Shown here: one piece after another, positions 1-13,500 of the stretch
How positions within the stretch are numbered: position 1 is the first letter of the stretch
How the letters are laid out: each line of letters starts with the position of its first letter
NCBI GenBank assembly: GCA_034670405.1
Contig: JAXDDX010000035.1
Coordinates: forward strand, 1,145,001-1,209,000
Direction of reading: 5' to 3'
Origin: Hoplostethus atlanticus
Taxonomy: Eukaryota; Chordata; Actinopteri; Trachichthyiformes; Trachichthyidae
DNA length: 64,000 bases
Made by a program: the position numbers and the translations under genes
The notes under the pieces: generated by a model
What the model was told of the DNA's origin: nothing
What the model saw: the letters and a program-made list of their open reading frames with translations, nothing else
Database searches by the model: none

Positions 1-515
1 TTTATACTAGCGATTCCCTTTCCCTATCTTGCCTCTCCCGCTGGAGGGGCTTCTGAGCTCCACTTACTACTGTAAGCCTGCCTGTCGTCGTCTGGTCCTG
101 CCAACCTGCCCTGGTGTTGCTCACTCATACACACTCACAATTTTAGTCTCATGTTTTTTTAATTGAGATCTGTTTGTTCTTCCGTGTTTTTAATTGTATT
201 TTTTGTGTGTTTTTGTTTGCTTCATAAATAAATGTGACTGAGACAGAGAAATGGGTGCACATTTAATTCAGCAGGGGTAAGAGTATACATTTGTGGATGT
301 GTCTTCTAACTCGTCTTTTTTTAAACCTTCAGTTTTTCCCATCGTGGCTGAACGGGTATGGCCGCTGCCAGGCTTTTCACTGAAGGGCTGTGTTCGAATG
401 AGATGGTTTGGCGAGGAGGAGAAAATGATGAAGCGTGTCAGAACAGGACTGATATTTGCAAGCCTCACATTTTTCCTGCTGCTATAGAGACCTCTGTCTG
501 TCTGTCTGTTTGGAC

Positions 516-632
516 TAAGCACACACACACACACACACACATAAACACACGGACTCACTCGTACACTCATGCACTCACTCGCTCTCTTACTCACACTCAC
601 TCACAGGCACACACACACACACACACACATAT
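516..632. repeat. (CA)n microsatellites with degenerate CACTCA spacer
   Basis: Two CA runs (about 520-541 and 608-630) are separated by a degenerate ACTCACT-rich spacer. They generate spurious open frames in both directions. Confidence 0.9.
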
Positions 633-1448
633 GATCATAGAGGAGAAGCATCAGATACTAAAATCTATGTTAGCGTCATAAAATGTCCGTCAACATTTTC
701 TGTCTCTGCTGTATTGTGTGTAAATGTATTCTAAGATAACATATAACATCTACCCACTAGATGTTATTGTGCACATGTGTCAAATACAGATACCATATGT
801 GTCATCCATATGCAGAAGAAATAAAATTGCCACAAAAAAAATCCAAGACGGTTGTGTTTTGCTAGATGTGAGTCAGTTGTCAAATTGTTATGAAACACCA
901 CCAAGAGCATGTTACTAGATATGCAGTGTCTTACACGTGCACGCACACACACACACACGAAACAGGCACTCTCATGCCCCATCTACATCATGCAGATGGA
1001 AGTGTTTTACTAACCCGTCCCTGCTGGTATCTCAAAGTAATATTTCCCAACGCTGTGACAAATGCACCAGGAACACCTCGACGCTGAGCGCCCCTCAACC
1101 CTCTTAGATACTTACCCATTCCCGATAAGGCGAACAACAGAGGGATGCACTCATGTGGAAAGGCTTTACATAAAAGCAGTTTCCCTTATCGCCCGTAGTT
1201 GTGACATCCCATGTTTGAGCGTTCTTCGGTATCTTACACATATGTGTCAATTCTACAGACTCCTGTGTACGTAGCGGTGTCAACGACTGCAGAGCGCCGC
1301 TGTTTGTTTTGGGGGGTTTTAACAGAATGCCTGGATAAGCGAGACACCTCTGTTGCTCACCAAACAATAACAGGCAGTGTACAGCAATTCTCTGAGTGTA
1401 AACATGCTGAGATAAGAGCTTTATCGCCCTCATATCACTGACATCTGG

Positions 1449-1452
<4 letters not shown>

Positions 1453-1496
<44 letters not shown>
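1453..1496. repeat. (TC)n microsatellite
   Basis: About 22 uninterrupted TC units. Confidence 0.95.
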
Positions 1497-1499
<3 letters not shown>

Positions 1500-1730
1500 C
1501 TCCCCTTTCCCTCCACATTCATGTCTTATCCCTCTGTATGTGTTTTTTTTATTCTTTTTTTTTAGTTCTGATCTGCCGGTTTGTCCAGGATTCGTTGCAT
1601 CAGCAGAACCGTTGTCTGTTTAGCTTCTTCTTCTGTTTTTTTTTTTGTTTGTTTTTTACCCCAGATAGGCAGGTGCATGGCAGTGTGCACACAAATACAT
1701 GCACAAGCACGTAAAGACACACTCATCACC

Positions 1731-1755
1731 GCACACACACACACACACACACACA
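1731..1755. repeat. (CA)n microsatellite
   Basis: About 12 CA units. Confidence 0.9.
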
Positions 1756-2365
1756 TGCATACACTTAGATAGTCCAGACAAAAACATAAACACCGGCATA
1801 CAGAAAAACAGATCTGGGCCGAAAAAGGAATTCATACTTTTTTTTGTGAAGTGCTTATTTTGTGGATCTTATTTTGCAAGCGATCTCTCCAGTTCTAGAC
1901 CTGTTCAAATATCTGAAAAGATAAAACAAGCAACATCTCAGCTAGTTCAAACATTTCAGATCGTATTCAAATGTATGTTTGCCTGGGTTGAACGCAAACA
2001 TGCACATTACACAAGACAGCCTGGAGACATCAATTCCTTTTGGTGGCAATCCCACATCCAGCCATCAGCACGTTCTCCTCTTCCTCGATCCAATATGGCT
2101 TGTATTGTTTTTTCTACAGTATGGGTAAGCCTGTTTAACGCTCTGACCAGGCTATTTCACGCTGCCATACTAATACTACCCATGCAAACCATCTCTTTGA
2201 CGTTTAATGGTATTTGTCAGGAGGACGGCCTCCACTCTGCAATCAATTAACAATAAACATTTATAATCAATGTGTCAAATCATTGACATTTTATTTCACA
2301 TCACCAAATCCATCTGCAATCTTTAAGAGGTTACAACGTGTGTAATGTCCTAGAAAATGTGATAC

Positions 2366-2370
<5 letters not shown>

Positions 2371-2427
<57 letters not shown>

Positions 2428-2428
2428 T
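2371..2428. repeat. (TC)n-(TG)n compound microsatellite
   Basis: About 22 TC units pass directly into a short TG run. An A17-type homopolymer follows at about 2,500-2,517. Confidence 0.95.
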
Positions 2429-3614
2429 GTTTAAAGAGGAGGTACGCCAATCTGACAGGTGGGCACTGACACCTTTCGTCACCACCTTTCCTCTTTATGA
2501 AAAAAAAAAAAAAAAAACAGCAGCGTAGCCGGATGCCGCAGTAGGTACTGTAAACATTGCTCCCTTTCTCTCCCTCTCTCCCACACAATAGAGTCCAACA
2601 TAACCGCGTTGTGCAAGTGGCTATGGCTGCCATAAGACCCAACGCAGGCTGGGTGACTTGCTGGGCAGGAGGAGATGAGGGGAAGGAGGAAGGGAGAAAA
2701 CTGTGATTCACTCATTTGTGACTGATTCATTGAAATTGTGAAATCAAATGGACATTACAGGAATCATTTGTACTTATTGGGCAAATGCTTATATACTTTT
2801 TTTTTCTCATTGTGAATTAAGTTGTAAATTCTAACATATATTGCCTTCACCGATAGCACTTTTTGGGCTTCCGTGTTTTCCTTATCCAGTAGCATTGGGG
2901 ATGTCAAACTACTATTCTTACTAGTACCAGTAGTATAGCCTTGCAAGTACGGCCTGTCCCTGTGAGATGAGCGCATCTCCCTCTCTACACTATCCTGCAC
3001 CACTGCAAACAAGTCTGGACAGCTTTGTATCTCATCCCCCTTCGGATAAACACAGGCAGGAAATGAATGTGGTTTTACAATGATTCACTCCATACTGGAA
3101 GCATTTGCTGTCAAAGAAATCCATTCAACTCAGCTTTGGCTTCACATGTTTACTATTTTCTCTTGCTTTGGCAGATATGTATCTTTTCATTTGGCATTTG
3201 ACTTTTTCCTATTTCTCTAACGCACCTTACCAGGGGAGATATTTGTTCAGTTTTGCGTTCTGGCATGAATAGTTGTATCTGACTTATACAGAGTTTCTAC
3301 AGTAGTTTTCAGAAGTGGATCGTTTGGTGGAAATGACATGAAAATGAAGTATCTCTCTCTCTCTCTCTTTCTCGCTCACTCTCTTTCATACTTGTCTTTC
3401 TCTCCCTCCTCCGCAGTCCACATTTCTGCATGTTTCTCTTCTGCTATGCTATCTTTATTAGTGGAAAGCCAAAGTGCCTGAGGCCAGAGCTTTAACCATG
3501 CAGTACAGCTGGTTAGGGACTGTCGGACGGAGTAATGAGCTTTACCTTTAGCTGAACCATAAAGGCTGGTGCCTGCCTATGGGCATTCCTGCTCTGAAGG
3601 CTGCTCTGAAGTGT

Positions 3615-3616
<2 letters not shown>

Positions 3617-3647
<31 letters not shown>
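3617..3647. repeat. (AC)n microsatellite
   Basis: About 15 AC units. Confidence 0.95.
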
Positions 3648-3649
<2 letters not shown>

Positions 3650-4491
3650 CTCCCATCTCCCTAGTTGTAGGCACTCTCATTCTCCTATTTTCAATGTTTC
3701 CCCTCGTGCAGTCGAAGACAACAAGGCTCCTTGCAGATTTCTTGAACTACTTAAGTTAAAAGTCGCAGTCCTAGTCAAATTCTCTTGAGCGGGGTGTTGC
3801 AAGAAACCACATGAGATAAACCACAGTATGATGTGGGTTTCTTATGATGATCTTCTTATTTGTATGGGATGGCTTGATTTGAGCTTCACTTTGCAAAATC
3901 TTTCCATTCAAAGGTGATGATACACTTTGATGTGCAATATTGGATGGGGATTGGTAAATGCGACCTAGTCTACAGATGAAGAGTGTCAGTTTGCTAACTC
4001 TAGGAGAGATAATGCAATTGTATCCAAGTATTGAAATTGACTGACTGAAATTAGTACTGAAATTGACTCGGTATAGTCCATTTTGGAACCAAACCCTTCC
4101 ATTGGGGCTGTAGCGTTCATTCAAAATATCCAGTGTTTCACCACCATAAGACTTCCTGTCACTGAAAACACAATAATAGGGGTAAACCACTGCCATGTGA
4201 TCTAGAAGACAACTGGCCTGCACCACCCATTTATGGGATGACTCACCGCACCATAGCCATGACCAGCAGCACAGCCACAAAGATTTGATTCTTCACAGAG
4301 GTCAATGACAGGCAATTTCAAGGTGTCATTACATAATAGCATAGCATTTTCCAGCATAGGATCTCAATGAGGTGTTGATAAATGATGACATACGGGAGTA
4401 ATTATTTTCATTGTTAACTTGATCCAGTAAACACTTTGAAAACAATAATGTGCATTTTGCTATTTTTCTCATTATTTTTCTTATTTTTTTT

Positions 4492-4537
4492 AATTATTAT
4501 TATTATTGTTGTTGTTGTTGTTGTTAATATAATAATA

Positions 4538-4573
<36 letters not shown>
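4492..4573. repeat. (ATT)n-(GTT)n-(AAT)n compound trinucleotide repeat
   Basis: ATT units switch to GTT units, then to AAT units. The ATT and AAT blocks are complementary and could fold into a hairpin. Confidence 0.95.
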
Positions 4574-4575
<2 letters not shown>

Positions 4576-5951
4576 GTTAGACTGGTTTAATTTTATATTA
4601 AACAAACAAAACGTTTTAAGGTTAAAACCCTGCTTTTTTATATCCTACACGCCAATATCTTTCCTTTAGTATTTCATGGGCATGAATTGGCAGTTGACAC
4701 AGCCAAGCCATCCCATGATGCATTGTAAGAGCAGCACTGAACATGGCAGCAGGTGGTTTCTGAGGGACTCTTACCCCATAACCCTTTAGCACTCCTCCTA
4801 ATGCGATGTGATCATTACTGTGCGCTTTAAGCTCCACTGTAGCCAATGCTAGTCACTATAGTGCCATTCAGTTGGCTTGGGAATCAGCCATGTGTTGGGC
4901 AATGATGAGGGACTGAGGAAGAGTGAGACATAGACAGATCAATAATCCTTCCTAATCCGTAATCCCATTATTAACAATGTCAACAATAGGTGACAAATGT
5001 TGCTTTTCTACAAAATCCATCTTCTGTCTATCGATCTGTGAACACTGAACTTTAAATACTCTTATTTGTACTAATGCTTTTGAGAAAGCCACACCTGAGC
5101 AGTCCTGGATATCAAATGTGGAACTACTGAGTGTGTAATCTCTTGCAGCAGGGCCCACATGCCCATCATTGCTGAATATGGCAAACCAGTACAATATACT
5201 GAATGTAAATTACAGTGCATTTTGTGTTTACAGGCCTGTTTGTTGACCAAACAGCTTGTTCCAATTACTGTGTTCTGGCCTAGGTGAACAAGACTTGCTT
5301 GTATGTTTGTTAGAAGGGGGAGACGACAGATGCTTTTCATTAGGTAGATGCGCGGCGTCGACCATCCTGTGTAATTTATCTGTTTTTGTGTCGAGCTAAA
5401 TAAGAAAGAAGAAGGGGGCCCTTGCTGGTGGTGAAGGGGGAGGGAGACTTCTGGGAAGTAATAGGAATGGAGAGAACGGCGGGGATCTTTATTTTGTTCC
5501 TCTAGCGGAGGCTGGAAGAGGCTAGCAAAGAGAACGCAAGTTCCCTGAGAAACCTAGACATCTGTTGTCTGTGAGAAAGGAGTGGAGGGGAGCGCATGGA
5601 TTGAGGCCTCCCTATAGTCCTGTCCACACTGGCAGCGGCTCACACTGCTCACTAATTGGTAGTATGCGTGAGCACGGGAAGGAGGGGTGTCTGGGTGGCG
5701 AGCCAAAGAGGAAGGAAGACAGGCCACCACATTCCCACAGGATGAGGAAAATGAGGGAAAAAAATACATAACAAAAAAGAACAGGAGTCGTGGATGTTTT
5801 CCCTGCTCTCCATCCCCTCTTCCCTACCTCCTTCCACCCCTCCTTCCCTCTGTTCCCCCGTCCAGCCCCAGACTCCAGACTAGCCTCATCCTTGTAATTT
5901 AGATTAATTTCTTCCACATTGTCCTCAGGGATTAGACAGAACACCCCCCCA

Positions 5952-5987
5952 CCACACACACACACACACACACACATACACACACCC
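5952..5987. repeat. (CA)n microsatellite
   Basis: About 12 CA units followed by an interrupted CA run, next to a C-rich tract. Confidence 0.9.
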
Positions 5988-6696
5988 CACTCACCCCCAC
6001 CATTGTTGTTTAATGCTCTCATTACTAAACTAAGTTTCCCTCACAGCAACTGCCCCCGCCCCCCCCCCCTCACCACCACCCCACCAGACACACACACATA
6101 AACACAAAACTCACTTCACATTGTTGATTTAGCTGTCCATCTTTTTTGTCCTGTCCCTTCGTGCCATAGAATACATGGCTATACTGGGGTTATGACATCT
6201 TGTCAATTTAAAAAGTACAAAACTTTATGTATAAAGGTTCAACATTCAACATTCACACTTTTAATTTATGAGTAAAGGCATCAGTATCAAAATACAAAAT
6301 GATTATTATTGTACTGTGTGTAACTGAACTGAGCCCTGAGTTATACATCAGAAACTACTGTAGCCAGGATGACTTGTGACTTGTGACATGGGATGTTGAG
6401 ACCATGGTACAACTCATAAAGTGGTTTCAGTGGTTGGGAGCTGCAAGCAGCGATTAGTCTTACTGCAAATGAGCCTTAATGTACAACAGATTTGAAGGCA
6501 GTTGTTGAAGGGAAGTGGTTGGACTGAGAGGAAGGGGTGAAAGTAAGCGCTAAATATCTGGGAACATGTCGAGCATAAAGGCTATGACTATGTGACTTAA
6601 GTCAATAGATATATAAAAGTCAATTAATATTTTAAAGCTCCTGTACCCTACTTAGTCTCCATGAGTCATTATGACACACTGATGTACAACTCTGGT

Positions 6697-6720
6697 GTCT
6701 CTCTCTCTCTCTCTCTCTCT
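6697..6720. repeat. (TC)n microsatellite
   Basis: Twelve TC units. Confidence 0.9.
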
Positions 6721-9100
6721 GAGCACTGATAGGTTGAAGAGAGATTGAGCAGTCATTCTGAACTGCCGTCGGGTTGGCACTGAAAGTTGTAAATAAAACA
6801 TCGACTTAAACTGATATGGGATTTAAAAACAAATGTTAATAAAACATTTATTGAGTTATTTTGGCACTTTCGTCTTTCCTCTTTGACTAACAGCCCCGCG
6901 TCACGTGACTTGCTGCGTGACCTACATAGAAAGGTCATTCAGTCAAGAGCTGGCATCAAATAAGACTACAGTTCAGTGAATCCAGAGTTGACAAGTAGCC
7001 CTGGGCATCCTAATGAGATCAAAAGATTAGAAGATATTAGCACGTCAGATATGATCTCTGAAAATAAAGGAAGTAGATGAGCTTTTGTTTAAAAAAAAAA
7101 TGCAAAAGGTATCAGGTAAGCTGAACAAGTCGGCGCTTGCTTCCTATTTTTCCCAGCTTCATCAGGTGTGGCAGAGGTGAGTTACTCACACAGTCACACG
7201 GGGGAAAAGAGGAAACTGTAGGTGATCAGTTATCACGTAAAGACATAGTAAGAATCAAGACGTATGAATTAGGTGGATCACAGTCTGATTACCAGAATAC
7301 ATACTATTACTGGTAGAAGGATTTGGCTGTTTGATTGGTACTCAGGTTTCTGTCCTCATTGTGAGTACACCTGGTTTACCTTGACTGACAGCTCAAGAAA
7401 ATAGCTTAAAGAAATAACTCTGCAAATCCTCCATTGTTTGAAACACGTCATTTTGGGGAAATCTACATGACATCACCCAAACTCCTAATGGACGGTAAGC
7501 CTTAACTTGGACGTAATTGGGATATATAATTGAGACAATGTGAATCTACAGCAACCTGGCTCCAAGGGATCTTCTCTGCAGACAGTAAGGTTGAGGAAAG
7601 TAAACGGGACAGTCGTCGGTGTATAGCTCACGGCTACAACAAAGCCTTGTAATGTGACACACTGACAAACAGTGTGACAAAGAGAGCGAGGGAGTGACAG
7701 AGAGAAGGGACAGGGTAAATAACCACCCAATCAATGCCTCAGAGGCACGGAAGTTATGTCTCAACCATGTTCGCGGTCATCAAAGGCACTCAGAATCCTT
7801 CTCCTCTGTCTCCTTCCCTCCTTCCCCCCTCTGCTCCTTTTCTTCCACCACCTCCTCCTCCTCCTCCTATTATCTCTATCTCAGGGCCCGGTGTAGGAGC
7901 TAATAGGAGTAACTGAAGGCAGTTAAAGCCAACCGCTGCTAGGGCAGTAAGCCACTGGGTAGACAGGTCTGGTTAAACAGGTTCTGAGGGGAGAGGCTGA
8001 TACTTGTTTAACTGCTAGGTATGACAGACTGCTGCAGATGCCTCTCTGGCACACTGAGGTAAAGGTCCTTGTAGCATGGCCCTGTCAAGTGTTGACTTTA
8101 CCCACTAATATCCATGGCATATGTGGACAATAGCATTTAACAGTAATATGAATAGTTTGACATCAGTGGCAGATTCCATTAAACTAAGGGCTTTGAAAAT
8201 TTTCTTTGGTTAGAAATAGTAGAGTGTATCTCTTCATTTGAGTGACATAAGCATGACAAAGCAGTGACTGAATGTGCATTCAAAATGATTTTCCACGTAT
8301 GCAATATATTGCACAACTATATGACAAATCTGTATCAATCAGTGCTGCTGGTGATTCTGTGTTCCAGAAAGGCATCTCTACACTGCTGAAACACATAGTC
8401 CAAGACAGGCCGCATGACTCAGCAGGGACTGGCTGAGCAAGTGATGGTTAAGCAACCTCGCTCAACGCGTTAATTCCTTCTGCGCTTTCGTATCGCTTTT
8501 TTCTCACAGACATCAAAGGGACTGTCCTCTGCAGTTGTGAAACTTGCGGCGCCGTGTTTCCATGTCACTCAGCTGAAATTAAAGCTAAAAGGGGAAGAAC
8601 TCATCAGAAGGGAATACACCTGCTTCAAAGACAAGCACAGGGAATGCCGAGGAATGAGGGAATTTCAGTGGATGAACAATTTAAAATGCAAACTACAGCG
8701 AGGCTTATGGAGAAAGGGGGCTAAGTGATAGGCTGCAGGTACACTATATATGTTCCAATAAGTTAAAACATAAACAAGCCGTTTTTCTGCTCTCAGCTGT
8801 GCACATCTTTGCTTATCACATGATGTGTTTTTGCAGCTTCCTCATTCACCGAGCCACACAGGCCTATTTGTGAAGCAAAGTGAGAGCAGATAATGATGGC
8901 CACTGTTCCCATTAGTTTGGGGATTTTTCTTTGCTGTTTATTAATAGGAAGATCTTCAGACACATGATTTGACCATTATCTGTGAAACACTGCTCAAAAG
9001 GAGGTTACAGAACACTAGGGATAACAAACTCTGTGTGTGTGTGTGTGTTTTGTGTGTAGCCTAGGCAATATTGTTGAGTCACTGAATCAGGGTTGAGTCT

Positions 9101-9111
9101 TTTATTTTATT
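9101..9111 (-). terminator. Candidate tfap2c polyadenylation signals
   Basis: Two overlapping AATAAA hexamers on the minus strand (TTTATT on the plus strand) lie about 1.45 kb past the tfap2c stop codon. That fits a long 3' untranslated region. Another hexamer lies inside the foldback element near 9,457, so the true end is uncertain. Confidence 0.3.
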
Positions 9112-9370
9112 TTTTCTTGAAACTTTCAAACATTTTTTTTTTTACACATTTTCAAAAAGTATATCATACCCACTTCCTAACCTCTACTTGATAAAAAACT
9201 AACCCATTTATAAAAGTTCAACACATCATAAAAAGTTAAACCATACACCAGAATGATACCATTATTTACATAAGCCCATTAAATTACAACATAAATTAGA
9301 AAATATTTACATCCAGGACAAGACACTGGATAAAATTCTATGTTTGGAATTCAATGTCTAATTAGTACGC

Positions 9371-9524
9371 AAGAGGATTAGGGCCACATGTGAAAAATTG
9401 AATTGAGTTCTGAGTTTAAAGTCAGAATTCTGAGATTAAAGTGAGAATTCTGACTTTATTCTCAGAATTCTGACTTTAATCTCAGAACTCAAATAAAATT
9501 TTCGCATGTGGCCCTAATCCTCTT
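9371..9524. mobile_element. 154-bp foldback MITE in the putative tfap2c 3' UTR
   Basis: The left end AAGAGGATTAGGGCCACATG is matched by its reverse complement at the right end. The interior is also a near-perfect inverted repeat built from GAATTCTGA and TTAAAGT modules, so the whole unit folds on itself. No transposase is present and I see no clear target duplication. It is probably a short non-autonomous DNA transposon of unassigned superfamily. Confidence 0.75.
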
Positions 9525-10550
9525 CCGTGAATTAGAAACATTTTTAAAGAAAGAAATATATACATTTACACACACACTCTCACAACATACACTCTCATGG
9601 GACTGGATTGGCTGGTAGGTTGATATCAACACAGGGTTCTTTAGTACTAAGGAGGAGGAACACTAACATGGTCACAAAAGCAATGTCTTATAGCCTACCA
9701 GTTCTTACAGATAAAGCAACAATGGAAGCATTGCTATGCCTGTAATCCATATGAACACTGAAAAGGCTTCTATTATAAACTTTAAAGTCTCTGGGAAACC
9801 AATAATCATCTTTTCTCATTCAGGCCTACATAAGATTTGAATCAAGTCCCATGAACAAAGCACAATAACACTGGACCCATTTTGAAGTGGTTGTGAAAAT
9901 CAAGCACAAAAAAATAAAGAAAACTGATTTTCTTCTTTCTCTTTCCCATATAAAAAGTGTCTTTTGGAAGTCCATTGGGATCTGAGCACCGCGGAAGAGA
10001 CACAGGAAATCAGCGGATTTGCCTCCAGACAGAGTAGCGAGGGGGGGGAGGCTGAGAGGAATTCACAGCCACAGCAACTCATCTTGAAATGATGTCCTCT
10101 AGGAAGAAAAAAAAACAAAGTCTGCTCTCTGTTCTCTTCCTTCTCTTGCCAACAGAGTGCAGGTCCTATGGTTGCAGCATCGGCACATTGGCCTCTGTAT
10201 GGTATTGTACAGTGTCATGTGGTATGCTATGCCGTGTTATATGCCCTGGTAGGTTGGGCTCCCACCAAGACCAGTCAATGGGCATTCACCATAGATGCCA
10301 ACACAGACTGATTTCTCACTGAATGCAGACGATGCTGGTGGAACAGAGCAGTGGCAAGTTCTTAGAAATCCTCAACTTCTCAAAGAATACGATGTAAATT
10401 CAACAGTGTGAGAACACACACACAAAAGAAAATCAGTTCTCATAGATCAAAATGACAATACTAAATAGTGATTTCAAAAAAGTCCAAAAAGGGTAGACGG
10501 GATAAGGGATAGAGTGATTCTCAAGTTCATATGGATTCTCCTTTGAATTC

Positions 10551-13500
10551 TCATTTCCTGTGCTTCTCCATTTTGTCCACAGATTTGCTTCCACTGTCTG
10601 AGGATCCCTGGGTATCGCTGCCAGAGCTCAGGTACATCTTGTCCACTTGTTTGAGTGCCTCGTTCAGGTAGTTCTGAAGCGAGGTCATGGCGGCGCAAAT
10701 GGCCGGGGAGCCGAATCCATGGGTGATGAGGCTGAAGTGAGTCAGGCAGCCTTGGATTCCAGGCTCCAGGATGGGCGCCGGCCGAGAGTTCCCCAGAGGT
10801 GAGCGGTCCTGAGTGAGCAGGTCAGTGAACTCCTTACAGATTTGCCTGAAAGGAGGAAACAGGCAAACCAGAAATGGTGTTAGAAGCAGTTTCTCAAATG
10901 AACTCCATCTATTGATTGAATTCATTGCGGTTCGAGAAGATGTTTGATGTTTGATGTAAGTTGATGTTTGAAACATCTCTAGGTATATCAAGCATTTCAA
11001 AACTTCTACACACATCCTACTCTGCTAGAGGTGCCTTTTTATAATGAGAGCTAACCATCCAGAGAGGAGTTTGGACACTTACTTGGCGGCGAGGAGCATG
11101 TTCTTGCGAGAGTTGACCTCATTGCGCTCCACATGCGGCCTGCCCAGGTACTCAGCAATTGCCTTTGCAGGGAACTCTGTCTCACATACGTAGCCAAAGT
11201 CTCTTGCTAAATGAACAGCTTCACCTATTGAAAAAAAAAGAAGAAAAGAATTAAACACAAAGTGAAAGGTAGACAACCCGTAATGCTTTTGTGACCAAAG
11301 GCAAAGACACAACCAGCGGCCACCAAAACCAGGAATGTTCGTGAAGTCCAAGACAACATTGAGGTGAACACTTTACTGTGTGGTCCCAAACCACCCATGC
11401 TACACGAAGCAGTCGAGTAATTTGGATTTAGGAGGCTGTGTATTAATGAATAAAATAAGATTATTATACAGACAGTAATGGATGGTGAGCAGTGTCCTGG
11501 CCGGACCGCCAACCTCATCAATGTATCAGAATACAACATTACAGCAGCAACCCATGTAGGAGCCGATATGTGCAGGCGGCAAGTCACGCCGAGTGAAGCA
11601 GTTGAGCAACACAGAATAATCAGCTGTGCTCAGTTTTCTAGCTCGGGGGAGGAAGAGATACTGAGATGAATATATTCCCATCTTTAGGGTGACTTGCATG
11701 GTCATAATGGGCTTATGGATAAATGCTAGCAGAGAGAGCCCATGGCATCGACCGCACCACTTATTGATAGACACGCACATCACTTGAGGATGCGGGCGGC
11801 TATTCAGAAGCACAAGCTTTAAGGTCAGCTGGCCCTCCTGGCAAGCCGTACACAAGATAACAAGCCTTAATTCAGCTTTGAAGGTCTCTAAATAACACAA
11901 GCCTCCAGTCATTCTTCTGCACAGAACCATCAGCCCATTTAGAAAAAATTAGGGGTGTAGAGAGCAAGAGAGGAAAAATATTCTACCTTAGCCTGGGGCC
12001 AGGTACACGTGATTAAAGTCATATTGCAAATGCGGTGATGCGTCATTGTCTGCCGAGGTATTACTGATGAAGCTGTTTTAGCATCGGAGGCATTAAAAGG
12101 GGAGGGTTTAGAAATCTTGTGTGCATTTAAAAAAAAAAAATGGGAACGTCTGAAATAAATTCCAGGTCCTTGAAACAGATGCATGAAGATCTGTGGCCAT
12201 TTTACAAGATGTACACACTTCATGGAGAAATGTATCCAAGTGAGATTGTAGACAGTAAGTCCAACTCTTTTGGGGTCGGTGTATTTTAGTTGTGCTTGTG
12301 GGTACAATATAATACAGCATAATACCACAGCTATGACAGCAGCAATAGAATGCATGAAAAACATATTTCAGTGCCTATTGTGTTGCTCCTTTGGTCTTTA
12401 ACTGATACGTGATAACCTTAAAATGTCACAGATTGAGTAACAAAGGATTATGTCATGTTATGTTATGCTTTGATAGTCAAAGACAGAGGGCCACCACTCT
12501 GGCTTCAGAAATCAGCTCAATCGCGGTGACTTCCGCCTAGTCTCTCTCAGCCATGCCTTTCTCCACCCTTCGTTTTAGCGTTGTACCAGGACAGGACAAA
12601 GGTCTGGCAGGGAACTTGATCATTCTGGCAATGAGGCTTGACTCAAGACGCAGCAACTGTGTCCTTCCAAAAAAGTGTTAGGGGTGGTAAATGTTTTCTA
12701 GGTGGAATGTGCATGGCTTACGAGTCACTCACGCTTGTTTGTTTGTTTTTTAACTTTCCACAGAATGAATTGCACGGGCCTGACGTACTGCAAGCTCCAG
12801 TTGTGTTTTAACCACTACCTCTATAGCTAGCTTGCTGGCTGCATTGTTGTTGTTGTTGTTGCACCACAGCAAGGGGATTTTGAAAACGTAACACAAAGGA
12901 AGCGGAAAAGGAGGGAAATTCCAGAAGAATCTCGTTGGGACCACTGAATTTCAGTGGCCCCAATTAGGAGGCTATGCCAATTGCCCGCTTCCTGTAGGTC
13001 AGACTAACTTAAGCCAAAATGAAGGGAATCACCATGGGAACAAAAGAACAAGTACAGCTGCAACTGACTAGTGAATGAAACAAGGTTCTTACTAGGGTAT
13101 GACAAGAAACCTTTACCTTTATACACATATCTGTGGAGGAGATTCACATTCTCACGCTGCTACATATTTTAGCAGCATTCCAGCAACTGGTGAAAATAGC
13201 AATCACACCAGAGAAGGTGCTATGCACCACTGAGTGACATGTTGTACCTTCTACTAGTGCAGTGAGTAGAGTGACGTTAGCTGCCTTCCTCCTTCCAGCA
13301 GGCAGGTTGAGTCCAATCTTATCCAGCTTTTCTCTCAGAGAACGACCACCATTCTTTGACTTGGCTCTGCAGAGGAAGAAAAATAAAATATATATATATA
13401 TTAAGCTTTTTATATAGTCATTTAGACACAGATTATTCAACATATTATCCACACTATGATAAAGTTTGTGGGAAGAGTTGATGGGGAATACAAAATCCAT

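Larger units (their letters stand above)
1..9097. other. Intergenic stretch, repeat-rich, no gene seen
   Basis: No reading frame here shows splice-consistent coding or a recognisable domain. The longer open frames overlap dinucleotide tracts or low-complexity DNA and are best read as chance. The stretch lies downstream of tfap2c, which is transcribed leftwards. Simple repeats are listed separately. Enhancers of tfap2c could lie here, but nothing in the single sequence proves it. Confidence 0.6.

Noticed and set aside
3771-4280. 169-codon minus-strand frame
   Set aside because: Composition shows no domain or family resemblance, and there are no exon partners nearby.
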